Assembly (NCBI GenBank): GCA_016212735.1
Contig: JACRDZ010000076.1
Coordinates: 1 to 5,508, forward strand
DNA length: 5,508 nucleotides
Origin: Candidatus Firestoneibacteriota bacterium
Lineage (GTDB): Bacteria; JACRDZ01
Reading direction: 5' to 3'
Shown here piece after piece: positions 1-5,508 of this stretch. The notes under the pieces are model-generated. The model saw only the letters and a program-made list of their open reading frames with translations. It had not been told where the DNA came from and did not search any database. Numbering within the stretch: position 1 is the stretch's first letter; each line of letters starts with the position of its first letter. Made by a program: the position numbers and the translations under genes.

Positions 1-144
1 GCATTGACAATTGAGCATTATAATTCAATTCATATTAATAACGTCTAATGTTTTCAAAGGATTTAAACCTCAATGCTCAATTCTCAATGCTCAATTGCCA
101 ATTGTCAATGCTATTTACCCAGACTTGTGGGTAATAGTAAGCCT
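1..144. mobile_element. Partial copy A of a miniature inverted-repeat element
   Basis: This stretch matches 2034-2177 in the same orientation at 143 of 144 positions with no gaps; the only difference is C at 16 against T at 2049. It holds the right part of the element: the A+T-rich centre, the tandem heptamers (71-112) and the right terminal inverted repeat at 120-141, which ends in GGGTAATAGTAAG. The left end is cut off by the window edge, so its left inverted repeat and target duplication cannot be checked. No open reading frame of note lies in it. The last three matching bases (CCT, 142-144) lie outside the inverted repeat and may be chance or target preference. It sits about 60 bp past the stop of the cytochrome gene and forms, with the full copy at 1960-2174, a direct-repeat pair around that gene. 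Confidence 0.85.
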
Positions 145-201
145 GCTTTTCACTACATTTTAAGCTAAAAGTTCGTTGTAGTACTAACCTGTTATTATTT
201 T

Positions 202-1938
202 CTACTTCTCCTCATATCCTCCATGACATTTCACACACATTTCACCTTTTGGGAAATGCAGGTAGGGTTTATTACGATTGCTATGAGCATTATGACATGT
301 ATAACAAACTACTTTTCCTGTTCTACCCAGAGGAAGGTCATAGGATACATTTACTTTCTCTGAAGGATACATATCAATAATATGCTGATGTGTAATTTTT
401 TCCGGGTCATGACATAGATAACATATTCTGTTACCACTTTCAATTAAATTAAACTCGCTTGAAGACCCATGCAGTCTATGACATACAGCGCATTCATTAT
501 TTATATTTTTAACAACTTTTTCAAGTTTCTGTTTTATTTCAGGAGTAACTCTATTTATATTATGAGGACTATCCAGGTTCACAGCATGACATGTATAACA
601 TAAAACTTCCTTCTTCTCAACAAAACCCACTTTATCACCATCCTTTTCATGGCAAGTAGTACATTTCAATTTTTTTACTGCAGCATGCCCAATAATAAGT
701 TTTGGTGTTGAGGTTGCATGTGGAGAATGGCATCCGATACATTCTGTTTTTGTTACAGGATATTCTTTATGGGATTTAATAAATTCTTCCGTTGTCGGTT
801 TATGGCATTTATAACATAACTCATTTCCTGAAGCAATAAAACCGGCATCTGATGCTATTATCAAACCTTCTTCAGTCCCTAAATGCCTTTTATGACATTC
901 TTCGCATTCATCTTTAAAAGGCGGATGAATAACTTCTGCAGTTTTAAGCAGTTTCTCTTTTTCTTCATGACAGAAATAGCAGCGTGCATAAGTCTGGAAT
1001 AAATTTCTGAAAATCTGTATTCTATTATTTCTGGTATCAACTACATAAAGTTTATTTTTAAAAAAATCCATACCTCCGGGATTATCAAATTGTCCTGAAT
1101 TTTTTCCCAAATTACCAAATTCAAACATGATTTTTCCATCATTATTGAATACTTGTATGCGATTATTCCCGCCATCTGCTACATAAATATTTCTATCCTT
1201 ATCAAGAGTAATTCCTTCAGGTTTTGAAAAATCACCTTCTCGTGAACCAGCACCGCCAAATTTCTTTATAAATAATCCTTTACGTGTAAATACCTGCACA
1301 CGGGAATTTCCTGTATCTACAATATATATATACCCGTCCTTTCCAACTTCAATTCCTGTGGGATTAATAAACTCTCCTTCCTTCCTGCCATAGCTGCCAA
1401 ATTGAAAAAGAAATCTTCCTTTAATAACTTGAACGAGATTATTTCCTGTATCAAGTACATATATATAACCATCTTCATCAATAGTTATATCAAAAGGCAT
1501 ATTAAACTTACCTCGCCCTGGTCCATTACCCCCAAATTGAGTAAGAAAGTTTCCTTTTTTTTCTTTAATATCAAATACATATACTTTATGCTGACCAATA
1601 TCAGTAACAAATAGATGCCCTTCTCTATCCAATGCAACTCCCCATGGAATCGCAAATTCTCCGTCACCCATTCCTCTTTGGCCAATATAATATAGAAACT
1701 CCCCTTTTTCGTTAAATACCTGCACTCTGGCATTAAGAGAATCAACAGCATAAATTTCACCATTTTTCCCTACTACTATACCTGCAGGATTAGAAAATTC
1801 ACCATTTTTCTTTGTTGATCCTTTTATTATCAAATCTACAGTATTTGCTTTTTGATTTTCTGCTCTTAATAGAGGACTTATTAAAATTGCGATAGAAACT
1901 ATAAAAAATAGATATTTAAATATTGTTTTGTACTTCAT
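202..1938 (-). CDS. Exported NHL-repeat beta-propeller / decaheme c-type cytochrome
   Basis: The product is 578 residues starting at ATG 1936-1938. Residues 1-26 look like a Sec signal peptide (MKYK, a hydrophobic core, then SPLLRA), so the protein should be periplasmic or outside the cell. Residues about 46-312 carry six NHL repeats of the form GEF..P.GI.....G.IYV.D..N.RVQVF, enough for one six-bladed propeller. Residues 320-572 contain ten CXXCH heme sites, with first cysteines at 320, 345, 375, 400, 426, 447, 483, 506, 545 and 568. Four of them (345, 400, 483, 545) continue as CXXCHxxH and pair with a site 23-30 residues later, the doubled-CXXCH pattern of multiheme cytochromes. The upstream in-frame GTG at 1974 is rejected because it lies in a mobile element, whereas ATG 1938 has a good Shine-Dalgarno and begins the signal peptide. 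An electron-transfer role is inferred; partner and substrate are unknown. Export and heme attachment need the cytochrome c maturation machinery, which is not in the window. Confidence 0.93.
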   Translation of the reverse strand: MKYKTIFKYLFFIVSIAILISPLLRAENQKANTVDLIIKGSTKKNGEFSNPAGIVVGKNGEIYAVDSLNARVQVFNEKGEFLYYIGQRGMGDGEFAIPWGVALDREGHLFVTDIGQHKVYVFDIKEKKGNFLTQFGGNGPGRGKFNMPFDITIDEDGYIYVLDTGNNLVQVIKGRFLFQFGSYGRKEGEFINPTGIEVGKDGYIYIVDTGNSRVQVFTRKGLFIKKFGGAGSREGDFSKPEGITLDKDRNIYVADGGNNRIQVFNNDGKIMFEFGNLGKNSGQFDNPGGMDFFKNKLYVVDTRNNRIQIFRNLFQTYARCYFCHEEKEKLLKTAEVIHPPFKDECEECHKRHLGTEEGLIIASDAGFIASGNELCYKCHKPTTEEFIKSHKEYPVTKTECIGCHSPHATSTPKLIIGHAAVKKLKCTTCHEKDGDKVGFVEKKEVLCYTCHAVNLDSPHNINRVTPEIKQKLEKVVKNINNECAVCHRLHGSSSEFNLIESGNRICYLCHDPEKITHQHIIDMYPSEKVNVSYDLPLGRTGKVVCYTCHNAHSNRNKPYLHFPKGEMCVKCHGGYEEK

Positions 1939-1944
1939 ATGGCT

Positions 1945-1953
1945 CTCTCCCCT
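1945..1953 (-). promoter_or_regulatory. Shine-Dalgarno of the NHL-cytochrome gene
   Basis: The minus strand reads AGGGGAGAG, with the GGAG core 8 nt before the ATG at 1936-1938. It decides the start: it serves this ATG and not the in-frame GTG at 1974, which lies upstream of it. Its 5' end overlaps the left copy of the target duplication of the neighbouring mobile element, so the insertion stopped just short of destroying it. Confidence 0.85.
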
Positions 1954-1959
1954 CTTATC
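1951..1959. repeat. Left target-site duplication of element copy B
   Basis: CCTCTTATC lies immediately left of the terminal inverted repeat that starts at 1960. The sequence immediately right of the other inverted repeat is CCTCTTATT (2175-2183). Eight bases are identical and the ninth differs, so the duplication is 8 bp, or 9 bp with one later change. Duplications of this size are made by several DDE transposase families, so they do not identify one. Confidence 0.75.
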
Positions 1960-2020
1960 CTTACTATTACCCACAAGTCTGAAAATGCTTGTGAGAGTAA
2001 GCTGAAATTTACAAATATTT

Positions 2021-2048
2021 CATTGACGATTGAGCATTGACAATTGAG
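2021..2048. repeat. Left heptamer array inside element copy B
   Basis: Four consecutive 7-bp units read CATTGAC, GATTGAG, CATTGAC and AATTGAG. They are in inverse orientation to the array at 2104-2145; aligned with the reverse complement of that array, about 22 of 28 positions agree. The two arrays would form an imperfect stem around the A+T-rich centre. Confidence 0.8.
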
Positions 2049-2049
2049 T

Positions 2050-2080
2050 ATTATAATTCAATTCATATTAATAACGTCTA
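2050..2080 (-). promoter_or_regulatory. Possible outward promoter inside element copy B, towards the cytochrome gene
   Basis: On the minus strand a perfect TATAAT lies at 2050-2055, with TAGACG (4 of 6 to TTGACA) at 2075-2080, 19 bp upstream. Initiation would fall near 2043, about 105 nt before the cytochrome ATG. The region is very A+T-rich, where TATAAT arises by chance, and the spacing is long, so this is tentative. A second candidate further upstream on the same strand is TTGACA at 2136-2141 with GAGAAT at 2113-2118, 17 bp apart. Confidence 0.3.
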
Positions 2081-2103
2081 ATGTTTTCAAAGGATTTAAA
2101 CCT

Positions 2104-2145
2104 CAATGCTCAATTCTCAATGCTCAATTGCCAATTGTCAATGCT
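2104..2145. repeat. Right heptamer array inside element copy B
   Basis: Six tandem 7-bp units run without gaps: CAATGCT, CAATTCT, CAATGCT, CAATTGC, CAATTGT and CAATGCT. The same array occurs in copy A at 71-112 without change. It is part of the element, not an independent tandem repeat, and pairs imperfectly with the inverse units at 2021-2048. Confidence 0.85.
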
Positions 2146-3697
2146 ATTTACCCAGACTTGTGGGTAATAGTAAGCCTCTTATTTTATAATAATCTTTTAT
2201 TGCAAAAACAAGATCTGAAATTGTATATTTTTTAGGTACAATGTCTACCTGTATTCCAGATTTAAAAGCTGTTTCTTTTGTAATTGGGCCAATACAGGCA
2301 ACTTTGCAATTTTTTAATAACTCTACTATTTTAATGTTTTTTTGTGCAAATATTTCAATAAAATTATTTATTGTTGAAGAACTTGTAAAAGTTATTATAT
2401 CTATCATTTTATTCTTCAGTTCTTCTAAAATATCATTAATATCAATAATAGGAAGAATATTTTTATATACAGGAATTACATGTACCTCTGCTCCAAGCTC
2501 TGCTAGTCTTATTGGAAGTATCTCTCTTGCTTCCTCTGCACGAGGGATTAATATTTTTAAATTTTTTATATTTAATTTTTCGAATTCAGTAATTATCCCT
2601 TCTGCTTTATATTCTTCAGGTAAATAATCTATTTTGAGTCCCTTTTTCTCTATTTCTTCACCTGTTTTAGGACCTATTGCGCATATTTTTATATTACTTA
2701 TAATTCTTATATCTTTTTCTTTGTTTTTTAATCGGTCGAAAAAATATTTTACACCATTTACACTTGTAAAAATAAGCCAGTTATATCTGGATATATTTTC
2801 TATTGCTTCATCTAACTTACTATAATCAGAAACGGGTACAATTTCTATTGTTGGAAATTCTATTACTTCTGCGCCTTCATTTTCAAGCAATTCTGTAAAT
2901 TCGGCAGATTGATCTTTTGCACGCGTAATTATAATTTTTTTACCAAATAGAGGTTTAATATCAAACCATTGCAATTTATTACGCAGTTTAACCACATCAC
3001 CCATTACAACAATTGCCGGCGCTTTCAGTTTAGCTTTATTAACATTATTAACAATAGTCGAAAGTGTCCCGGTAACTGTAATCTGTCCATGTGTTGTGCC
3101 GCAGCTTATTACTGCTACTTCTGTGTTTTTACTTTTGCCTTTTGAAATCAATTTTTTTTGTATAAAATCCAGATTAGAAAGAGACATATAAAAGATTAAT
3201 GTATCCTGTCCACAGGATATTTTATCCCAATCTATTTTCCCCTCACATGATTTATGCCCTGTTATAAACGTCAGAGTAGAAGAAAATTTTCTATGAGTAA
3301 CAGGTATTCCTGCATATGCTGAAGCAGCAATTGCTGATGTTACTCCAGGGACTACTTCAAATGGAATATTATTATCTGACAGCCATTCTGCTTCTTCTCC
3401 TCCTCTGCCAAAAACAAAAGGGTCTCCGCCTTTAAGCCGTGTTACTATCTTACCTGATTTAACTTTATCTTTCATAAGAGAACATATTTTTTCAATATCT
3501 AAATGATCTTTATGCCCTCTTTTATTTACAGGAATTATTTCTGCTTCTTTTTTTGAATAATAAATCAATTTTTTATTTGCCAGATAATCATAAATAATAA
3601 CATCTGCTTCTTTAATGCATTCCATTCCCCTGATTGTGATAAGCTTTGGGTCACCAGGTCCTGCTCCGACAAGATAAACTTTACCTTTAGAGTTCAT
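2144..3697 (-). CDS. cobA-hemD: Fused uroporphyrinogen-III C-methyltransferase / uroporphyrinogen-III synthase
   Basis: This cytoplasmic bifunctional enzyme has 517 residues. HemD cyclises hydroxymethylbilane to uroporphyrinogen III, and CobA methylates that at C2 and C7 with SAM to give precorrin-2, the precursor of siroheme and cobalamin. The CobA domain spans about 4-245: GAGPGDPKL (11-19), [22 protein letters not shown] (85-106), the PGVTSA and GIPVTHR region (117-136), FITGH (144-148) and the [10 protein letters not shown] strand (227-236). HemD spans about 252-504, with TRA (258-260), FTSVNGV (310-316), AIGPKTG (340-346), IPRAEEARE (384-392), [10 protein letters not shown] (437-446) and [10 protein letters not shown] (468-477), so both halves look complete. 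Residues 508-517 come from the right end of the mobile element, which also supplies the TAG stop; without it the protein would end GERAI at 512 residues. The ATG has an in-frame TGA a few codons upstream and no clear Shine-Dalgarno. hemB lies 52 bp upstream. Confidence 0.95.
   Translation of the reverse strand: MNSKGKVYLVGAGPGDPKLITIRGMECIKEADVIIYDYLANKKLIYYSKKEAEIIPVNKRGHKDHLDIEKICSLMKDKVKSGKIVTRLKGGDPFVFGRGGEEAEWLSDNNIPFEVVPGVTSAIAASAYAGIPVTHRKFSSTLTFITGHKSCEGKIDWDKISCGQDTLIFYMSLSNLDFIQKKLISKGKSKNTEVAVISCGTTHGQITVTGTLSTIVNNVNKAKLKAPAIVVMGDVVKLRNKLQWFDIKPLFGKKIIITRAKDQSAEFTELLENEGAEVIEFPTIEIVPVSDYSKLDEAIENISRYNWLIFTSVNGVKYFFDRLKNKEKDIRIISNIKICAIGPKTGEEIEKKGLKIDYLPEEYKAEGIITEFEKLNIKNLKILIPRAEEAREILPIRLAELGAEVHVIPVYKNILPIIDINDILEELKNKMIDIITFTSSSTINNFIEIFAQKNIKIVELLKNCKVACIGPITKETAFKSGIQVDIVPKKYTISDLVFAIKDYYKIRGLLLPTSLGK
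2175..2183. repeat. Right target-site duplication of element copy B
   Basis: CCTCTTATT directly follows the right terminal inverted repeat and matches 1951-1959 at eight of nine positions. On the minus strand it encodes the I-R-G stretch near the end of HemD, which is original chromosomal coding sequence. Confidence 0.75.
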
Positions 3698-3729
3698 AGA
3701 GTTTATAACAGTTCATAGAGTTGTTAAAC
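3691..3729. repeat. Two-copy 19/20-bp tandem repeat over the cobA-hemD start
   Basis: AGTTCATAGAGTTTATAAC (3691-3709) is followed directly by AGTTCATAGAGTTGTTAAAC (3710-3729). On the minus strand each unit contains CTCTATGAACT, and the ATG of cobA-hemD is the one in the downstream unit. The upstream unit's ATG is in another frame, since the period is not a multiple of three. The repeat fills the space where a Shine-Dalgarno would be expected. Confidence 0.75.
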
Positions 3730-3744
3730 ATGAACTCTCTGAAC
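3711..3744 (-). other. Intergenic hairpin between hemB and cobA-hemD
   Basis: GTTCATAGAGTT (3711-3722) and AACTCTCTGAAC (3733-3744) are complementary over 11 of 12 positions, with a 10-nt loop. In the hemB-cobA-hemD mRNA this hairpin begins 5 nt past the hemB stop and ends 13 nt before the cobA-hemD ATG. It is not followed by a U-run and has little G+C, so it does not look like an intrinsic terminator. It could be a processing or stability element, or simply a repeat remnant. Confidence 0.55.
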
Positions 3745-3749
3745 TTATC

Positions 3750-4721
3750 TTACCTCATCCATTTTGCTAATTCCTTAGCATGATATGTTATTATAATATC
3801 AGCACCAGCTCGGAATATAGCAGTAATTATTTCCATAGTTACTTTTTTTTCATCTATCCAGCCTGAAGAATGAGCAGCTTTTACCATACTATATTCTCCA
3901 CTTACATTATAAGCAGCTACAGGATAATTAAAAGTTTCTTTTACTCGATTAATTATATCAAGATAAGCAAGAGCAGGTTTCACCATTATAATATCTGCAC
4001 CTTCTTCTATATCAAGTTCAACTTCTCTTAATGCTTCTCTTGCATTTGAAGGATCCATTTGATAAGAACGTCTGTCGCCAAACTGCGGGGTAGAATAAGC
4101 AGCTTCTCTAAAAGGTCCATAAAAAGAAGATGCATATTTAGCTGCATACGACATAATAGGGATGTGTGAAAATCCGGATTTATCTAAAATATTACGAATA
4201 GCTTCTACTCTTCCATCCATCATATCTGATGGAGCAACCATATCTGCACCTGCTTTTGCATGAGAGCAAGCCACTTTTGCTATCAGTTTTAATGAGGGAT
4301 CATTTAATATATTTTCTCCCTGTATCAATCCACAGTGCCCATGATTTGTGTATTCACACAAACATACATCTGTTATTACAATCATATCCGGACAGGTTTT
4401 TTTTATTGCCTGCACTGCTTTTTGCACAATACCAAGAGAATCATATGCTCCGCTTCCAACTGCATCTTTTGCTTCTGGTATACCGAAAAGCAAAACAGCA
4501 GGAATACCAATATCCTGTATTTCTTTAACTTCTTCGATCAAATAATCTATTGAAAAATGATAATTACCAGGCATAGAAGATATCTCTTTTTTTACTTTTT
4601 TCCCCGGGACTACAAACAATGGAAAAATTAATTTATTAATTGAGATTGATGTTTCTCTCACCATATTGCGGAATTTTTCATTTTCTCTCAATCTACGTAA
4701 TCTGTATTTTGGGAAAAACAT
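3750..4721 (-). CDS. hemB: Porphobilinogen synthase (delta-aminolevulinic acid dehydratase)
   Basis: This cytoplasmic enzyme condenses two 5-aminolevulinate molecules to porphobilinogen, the second committed step to all tetrapyrroles. From ATG 4719-4721 it has 323 residues, the normal family length. It opens with [18 protein letters not shown], typical of the family. The cysteine cluster [14 protein letters not shown] (cysteines 120, 122, 130) is the metal site of the zinc-dependent type. The two active-site lysines are seen in [13 protein letters not shown] (Lys195) and in MVKP (Lys248, Schiff base). PSDMMDGRV is also intact. An in-frame ATG seven codons earlier (4740-4742) is rejected because it overlaps the Shine-Dalgarno AAAGGTGGA. 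The gene is first behind the promoter at 4762-4790 and is followed after 52 bp by cobA-hemD. Confidence 0.97.
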   Translation of the reverse strand: MFFPKYRLRRLRENEKFRNMVRETSISINKLIFPLFVVPGKKVKKEISSMPGNYHFSIDYLIEEVKEIQDIGIPAVLLFGIPEAKDAVGSGAYDSLGIVQKAVQAIKKTCPDMIVITDVCLCEYTNHGHCGLIQGENILNDPSLKLIAKVACSHAKAGADMVAPSDMMDGRVEAIRNILDKSGFSHIPIMSYAAKYASSFYGPFREAAYSTPQFGDRRSYQMDPSNAREALREVELDIEEGADIIMVKPALAYLDIINRVKETFNYPVAAYNVSGEYSMVKAAHSSGWIDEKKVTMEIITAIFRAGADIIITYHAKELAKWMR

Positions 4722-4730
4722 AAAAAAACA

Positions 4731-4739
4731 TCCACCTTT
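4731..4739 (-). promoter_or_regulatory. Shine-Dalgarno of hemB
   Basis: The minus strand reads AAAGGTGGA, nine bases before ATG 4719-4721. It settles the start at 4721, because the alternative ATG at 4742 is upstream of it and has no such site of its own. Confidence 0.85.
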
Positions 4740-4761
4740 CATTCATTTATTCAATTTTAAT

Positions 4762-4790
4762 ATTATCACATTTCAGGCTCTTATTGTCAA
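4762..4790 (-). promoter_or_regulatory. Sigma-70 type promoter for the hemB operon
   Basis: On the minus strand TTGACA (4785-4790) is a perfect -35 box, followed after 17 bp by GATAAT (4762-4767), five of six to TATAAT. TG one base before the -10 box gives an extended -10. The start point would be near 4755, leaving a leader of about 35 nt before the hemB ATG. It lies in the only sizeable gap between genes of this strand and would separate hemB and the genes after it from metV. No operator or riboswitch is recognisable in the short leader. Confidence 0.75.
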
Positions 4791-4833
4791 TTAGTTTTTA
4801 ATTTAATAATTAGGTTATAGGTTCTATAGTTTA

Positions 4834-5484
4834 TTATTTTTTCTCCAAAATCAGTGAAGAAGGTTTGGTATTTCTTGAATAATTTCTTGGAGGCAGTATT
4901 TCTTTTATATCTTTTATTTTTCCCAGTTTCTCCATTCTATTGTATATTAAAACCCATGCACAATCCTGAAGAGGATTTATTTCACATTTTCCTTTATTCA
5001 TTCCTCCGCATGGACCATTTAAAAGCCCTTTAGCACAATTTGTAACAGGACATATTCCACCTGTTTTATCAAGAAGACATTCTCCGCATAGGGAACAATG
5101 TTCGTAAAACCGTCCTATCCTGTTAATATTCCCAAGGAATAAGGTATCACAACCGGGATATACAGGTATGTCTGAAGATTCAACTACAGACTGAACTCCT
5201 GCGCCGCAGCATAAAACAAGAACTGCATCAGCCTGTGAGAAATTATCCTTTCTGTGTCTTAATTCTTTACGTGTGTTTAAAATATTACAAACAGCTTCAA
5301 CAACCATTTCGCCTGCTATTATTTTCCCTTTTTCCTCCAACCGAATTTTCATTTCATTTACTTCTTTTTCACCACCAGAATAACACATACTAGCGCATTC
5401 CGTACATCCAACTAAGAATACTTTATTTGCATCTTTTAACATATCTTGAATTTTTGAAAAATCTTTTTGTTTACTTATTATCAT
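4834..5484 (-). CDS. metV: MetV-type protein (methylenetetrahydrofolate reductase C-terminal-like domain)
   Basis: The 216-residue product matches the cysteine-rich MetV family, which in acetogens partners MetF in reducing methylene-tetrahydrofolate to methyl-tetrahydrofolate in the methyl branch of the Wood-Ljungdahl pathway; related domains occur fused to other proteins. It has 15 cysteines. An N-terminal GCTECASMC (Cys27, 30, 34) follows the strand KVFLVG. A middle part has LVLCCGAGVQ (Cys92, 93) and YPGCDT. A C-terminal cluster CSLCGEC (130, 133, 136), CPVTNC (145, 150) and GPCGG (159) probably binds metal or an iron-sulfur cluster. It is soluble, with no signal peptide. The start has a strong Shine-Dalgarno. 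metF does not follow it, since hemB comes next behind its own promoter, so any partner must lie upstream outside the window or elsewhere. The family is assigned from motifs, and the precise role is inferred. Confidence 0.85.
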   Translation of the reverse strand: MIISKQKDFSKIQDMLKDANKVFLVGCTECASMCYSGGEKEVNEMKIRLEEKGKIIAGEMVVEAVCNILNTRKELRHRKDNFSQADAVLVLCCGAGVQSVVESSDIPVYPGCDTLFLGNINRIGRFYEHCSLCGECLLDKTGGICPVTNCAKGLLNGPCGGMNKGKCEINPLQDCAWVLIYNRMEKLGKIKDIKEILPPRNYSRNTKPSSLILEKK

Positions 5485-5490
5485 AGCAAA

Positions 5491-5497
5491 TCTCCTT
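5491..5497 (-). promoter_or_regulatory. Shine-Dalgarno of metV
   Basis: AAGGAGA lies on the minus strand six bases before ATG 5482-5484 and is a near-consensus ribosome binding site. Only 24 bases upstream of the gene are in the window, too few to judge whether a promoter or another gene precedes it. Confidence 0.85.
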
Positions 5498-5508
5498 TTT
5501 ATTTTTAC

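Larger units (their letters stand above)
1960..2174. mobile_element. Complete 215-bp miniature inverted-repeat element (MITE-like), copy B
   Basis: The ends are perfect 22-bp inverted repeats at 1960-1981 and 2153-2174 (outer bases CTTACTATTACCCACAAG and the reverse complement). They are flanked by an 8-9 bp direct duplication at 1951-1959 and 2175-2183. Nothing inside could encode a transposase, so any movement must depend on an enzyme supplied elsewhere. The inside is close to palindromic: heptamers of ATTGA(C/G) type at 2021-2048 face CAAT-type heptamers at 2104-2145. A second inverted copy of part of the left end occurs at 1988-2001 (CTTGTGAGAGTAAG), and TACCCA/TGGGTA (2149-2154 and 2161-2166) makes a small hairpin at the right end. 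It inserted between cobA-hemD and the cytochrome gene, and its right end now encodes the last residues of HemD. The family name is unknown to me. Confidence 0.88.

Noticed and set aside
152..182. Terminator after the cytochrome gene (ACTACA ... TGTAGT)
   Set aside because: The stem is only 6 bp with a 19-nt loop and no U-run follows on the minus strand, so it is too weak to call.
1402..1614. Plus-strand and alternative-frame open frames inside the genes (also at 1485-1763, 2044-2235, 2241-2627, 2634-2825 and 4229-4553)
   Set aside because: All lie opposite or across well-supported genes, show low-complexity composition and no recognisable domains. The one at 2044-2235 runs through the mobile element.
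1939..1974. N-terminal extension of the cytochrome gene to GTG 1974
   Set aside because: The extra 12 codons lie in the mobile element's inverted repeat, its target duplication and the Shine-Dalgarno. The signal peptide and ribosome binding site fit ATG 1938.
2104..2145. CRISPR-like array
   Set aside because: The units are 7 bp and contiguous with no spacers, and the block is part of a mobile element found in two copies.
1960..2174. IS200/IS605-type palindrome-ended element
   Set aside because: Small end hairpins are present, but perfect 22-bp inverted ends and an 8-9 bp target duplication indicate a DDE-type mechanism; IS200/IS605 elements lack both.
4722..4742. Alternative hemB start at ATG 4740-4742
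   Set aside because: This ATG overlaps the Shine-Dalgarno that serves ATG 4719-4721 at proper spacing, and it has no site of its own.
4816..4828. Terminator after metV (TATAG gtt CTATA)
   Set aside because: A 5-bp stem of A/T pairs with one G/C and no U-run is expected by chance in this A+T-rich gap.

Overview
The window is AT-rich DNA, judged by eye at about two-thirds A+T, and all four of its genes lie on the minus strand. They are metV (a corrinoid/folate one-carbon enzyme subunit), hemB, a fused cobA-hemD, and an exported protein joining an NHL beta-propeller to ten heme c sites. This combination fits an anaerobic, respiratory bacterium with a periplasm, tetrahydrofolate one-carbon metabolism and multiheme cytochromes. 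The sequence alone does not fix the phylum.

Reading in the direction of transcription, from high to low coordinates: metV (5484-4834) starts just inside the window edge behind a strong Shine-Dalgarno and probably ends an operon that begins outside. The metV-hemB gap holds a very good sigma-70 type promoter (TTGACA, 17 bp, GATAAT with a TG extension), which should start a new transcript. That transcript carries hemB (4721-3750), then a 52-bp gap made of short repeats and a hairpin, then cobA-hemD (3697-2144), then a 215-bp miniature mobile element (1960-2174), then the NHL-decaheme cytochrome gene (1938-202). A second, partial copy of the same element occupies 1-144, so the cytochrome gene lies between two direct copies.

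The genes make sense together. HemB makes porphobilinogen. CobA-HemD closes the ring to uroporphyrinogen III and methylates it to precorrin-2, which leads to siroheme, cobalamin and, in some anaerobes, heme. The last gene is a heavy consumer of heme. The metV pathway depends on corrinoid chemistry downstream.

The most notable finding is the element itself. It has perfect 22-bp terminal inverted repeats, no coding capacity, inverted arrays of heptamers, and an 8-9 bp target duplication. Removing it together with one duplication on paper restores a cobA-hemD reading frame whose TGA overlaps the cytochrome ATG as ATGA. The insertion therefore appears to have split a translationally coupled gene pair, given HemD a new ten-residue tail and stop codon, and left the cytochrome's Shine-Dalgarno intact. 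No CRISPR array, rRNA, tRNA or transposase gene is visible.
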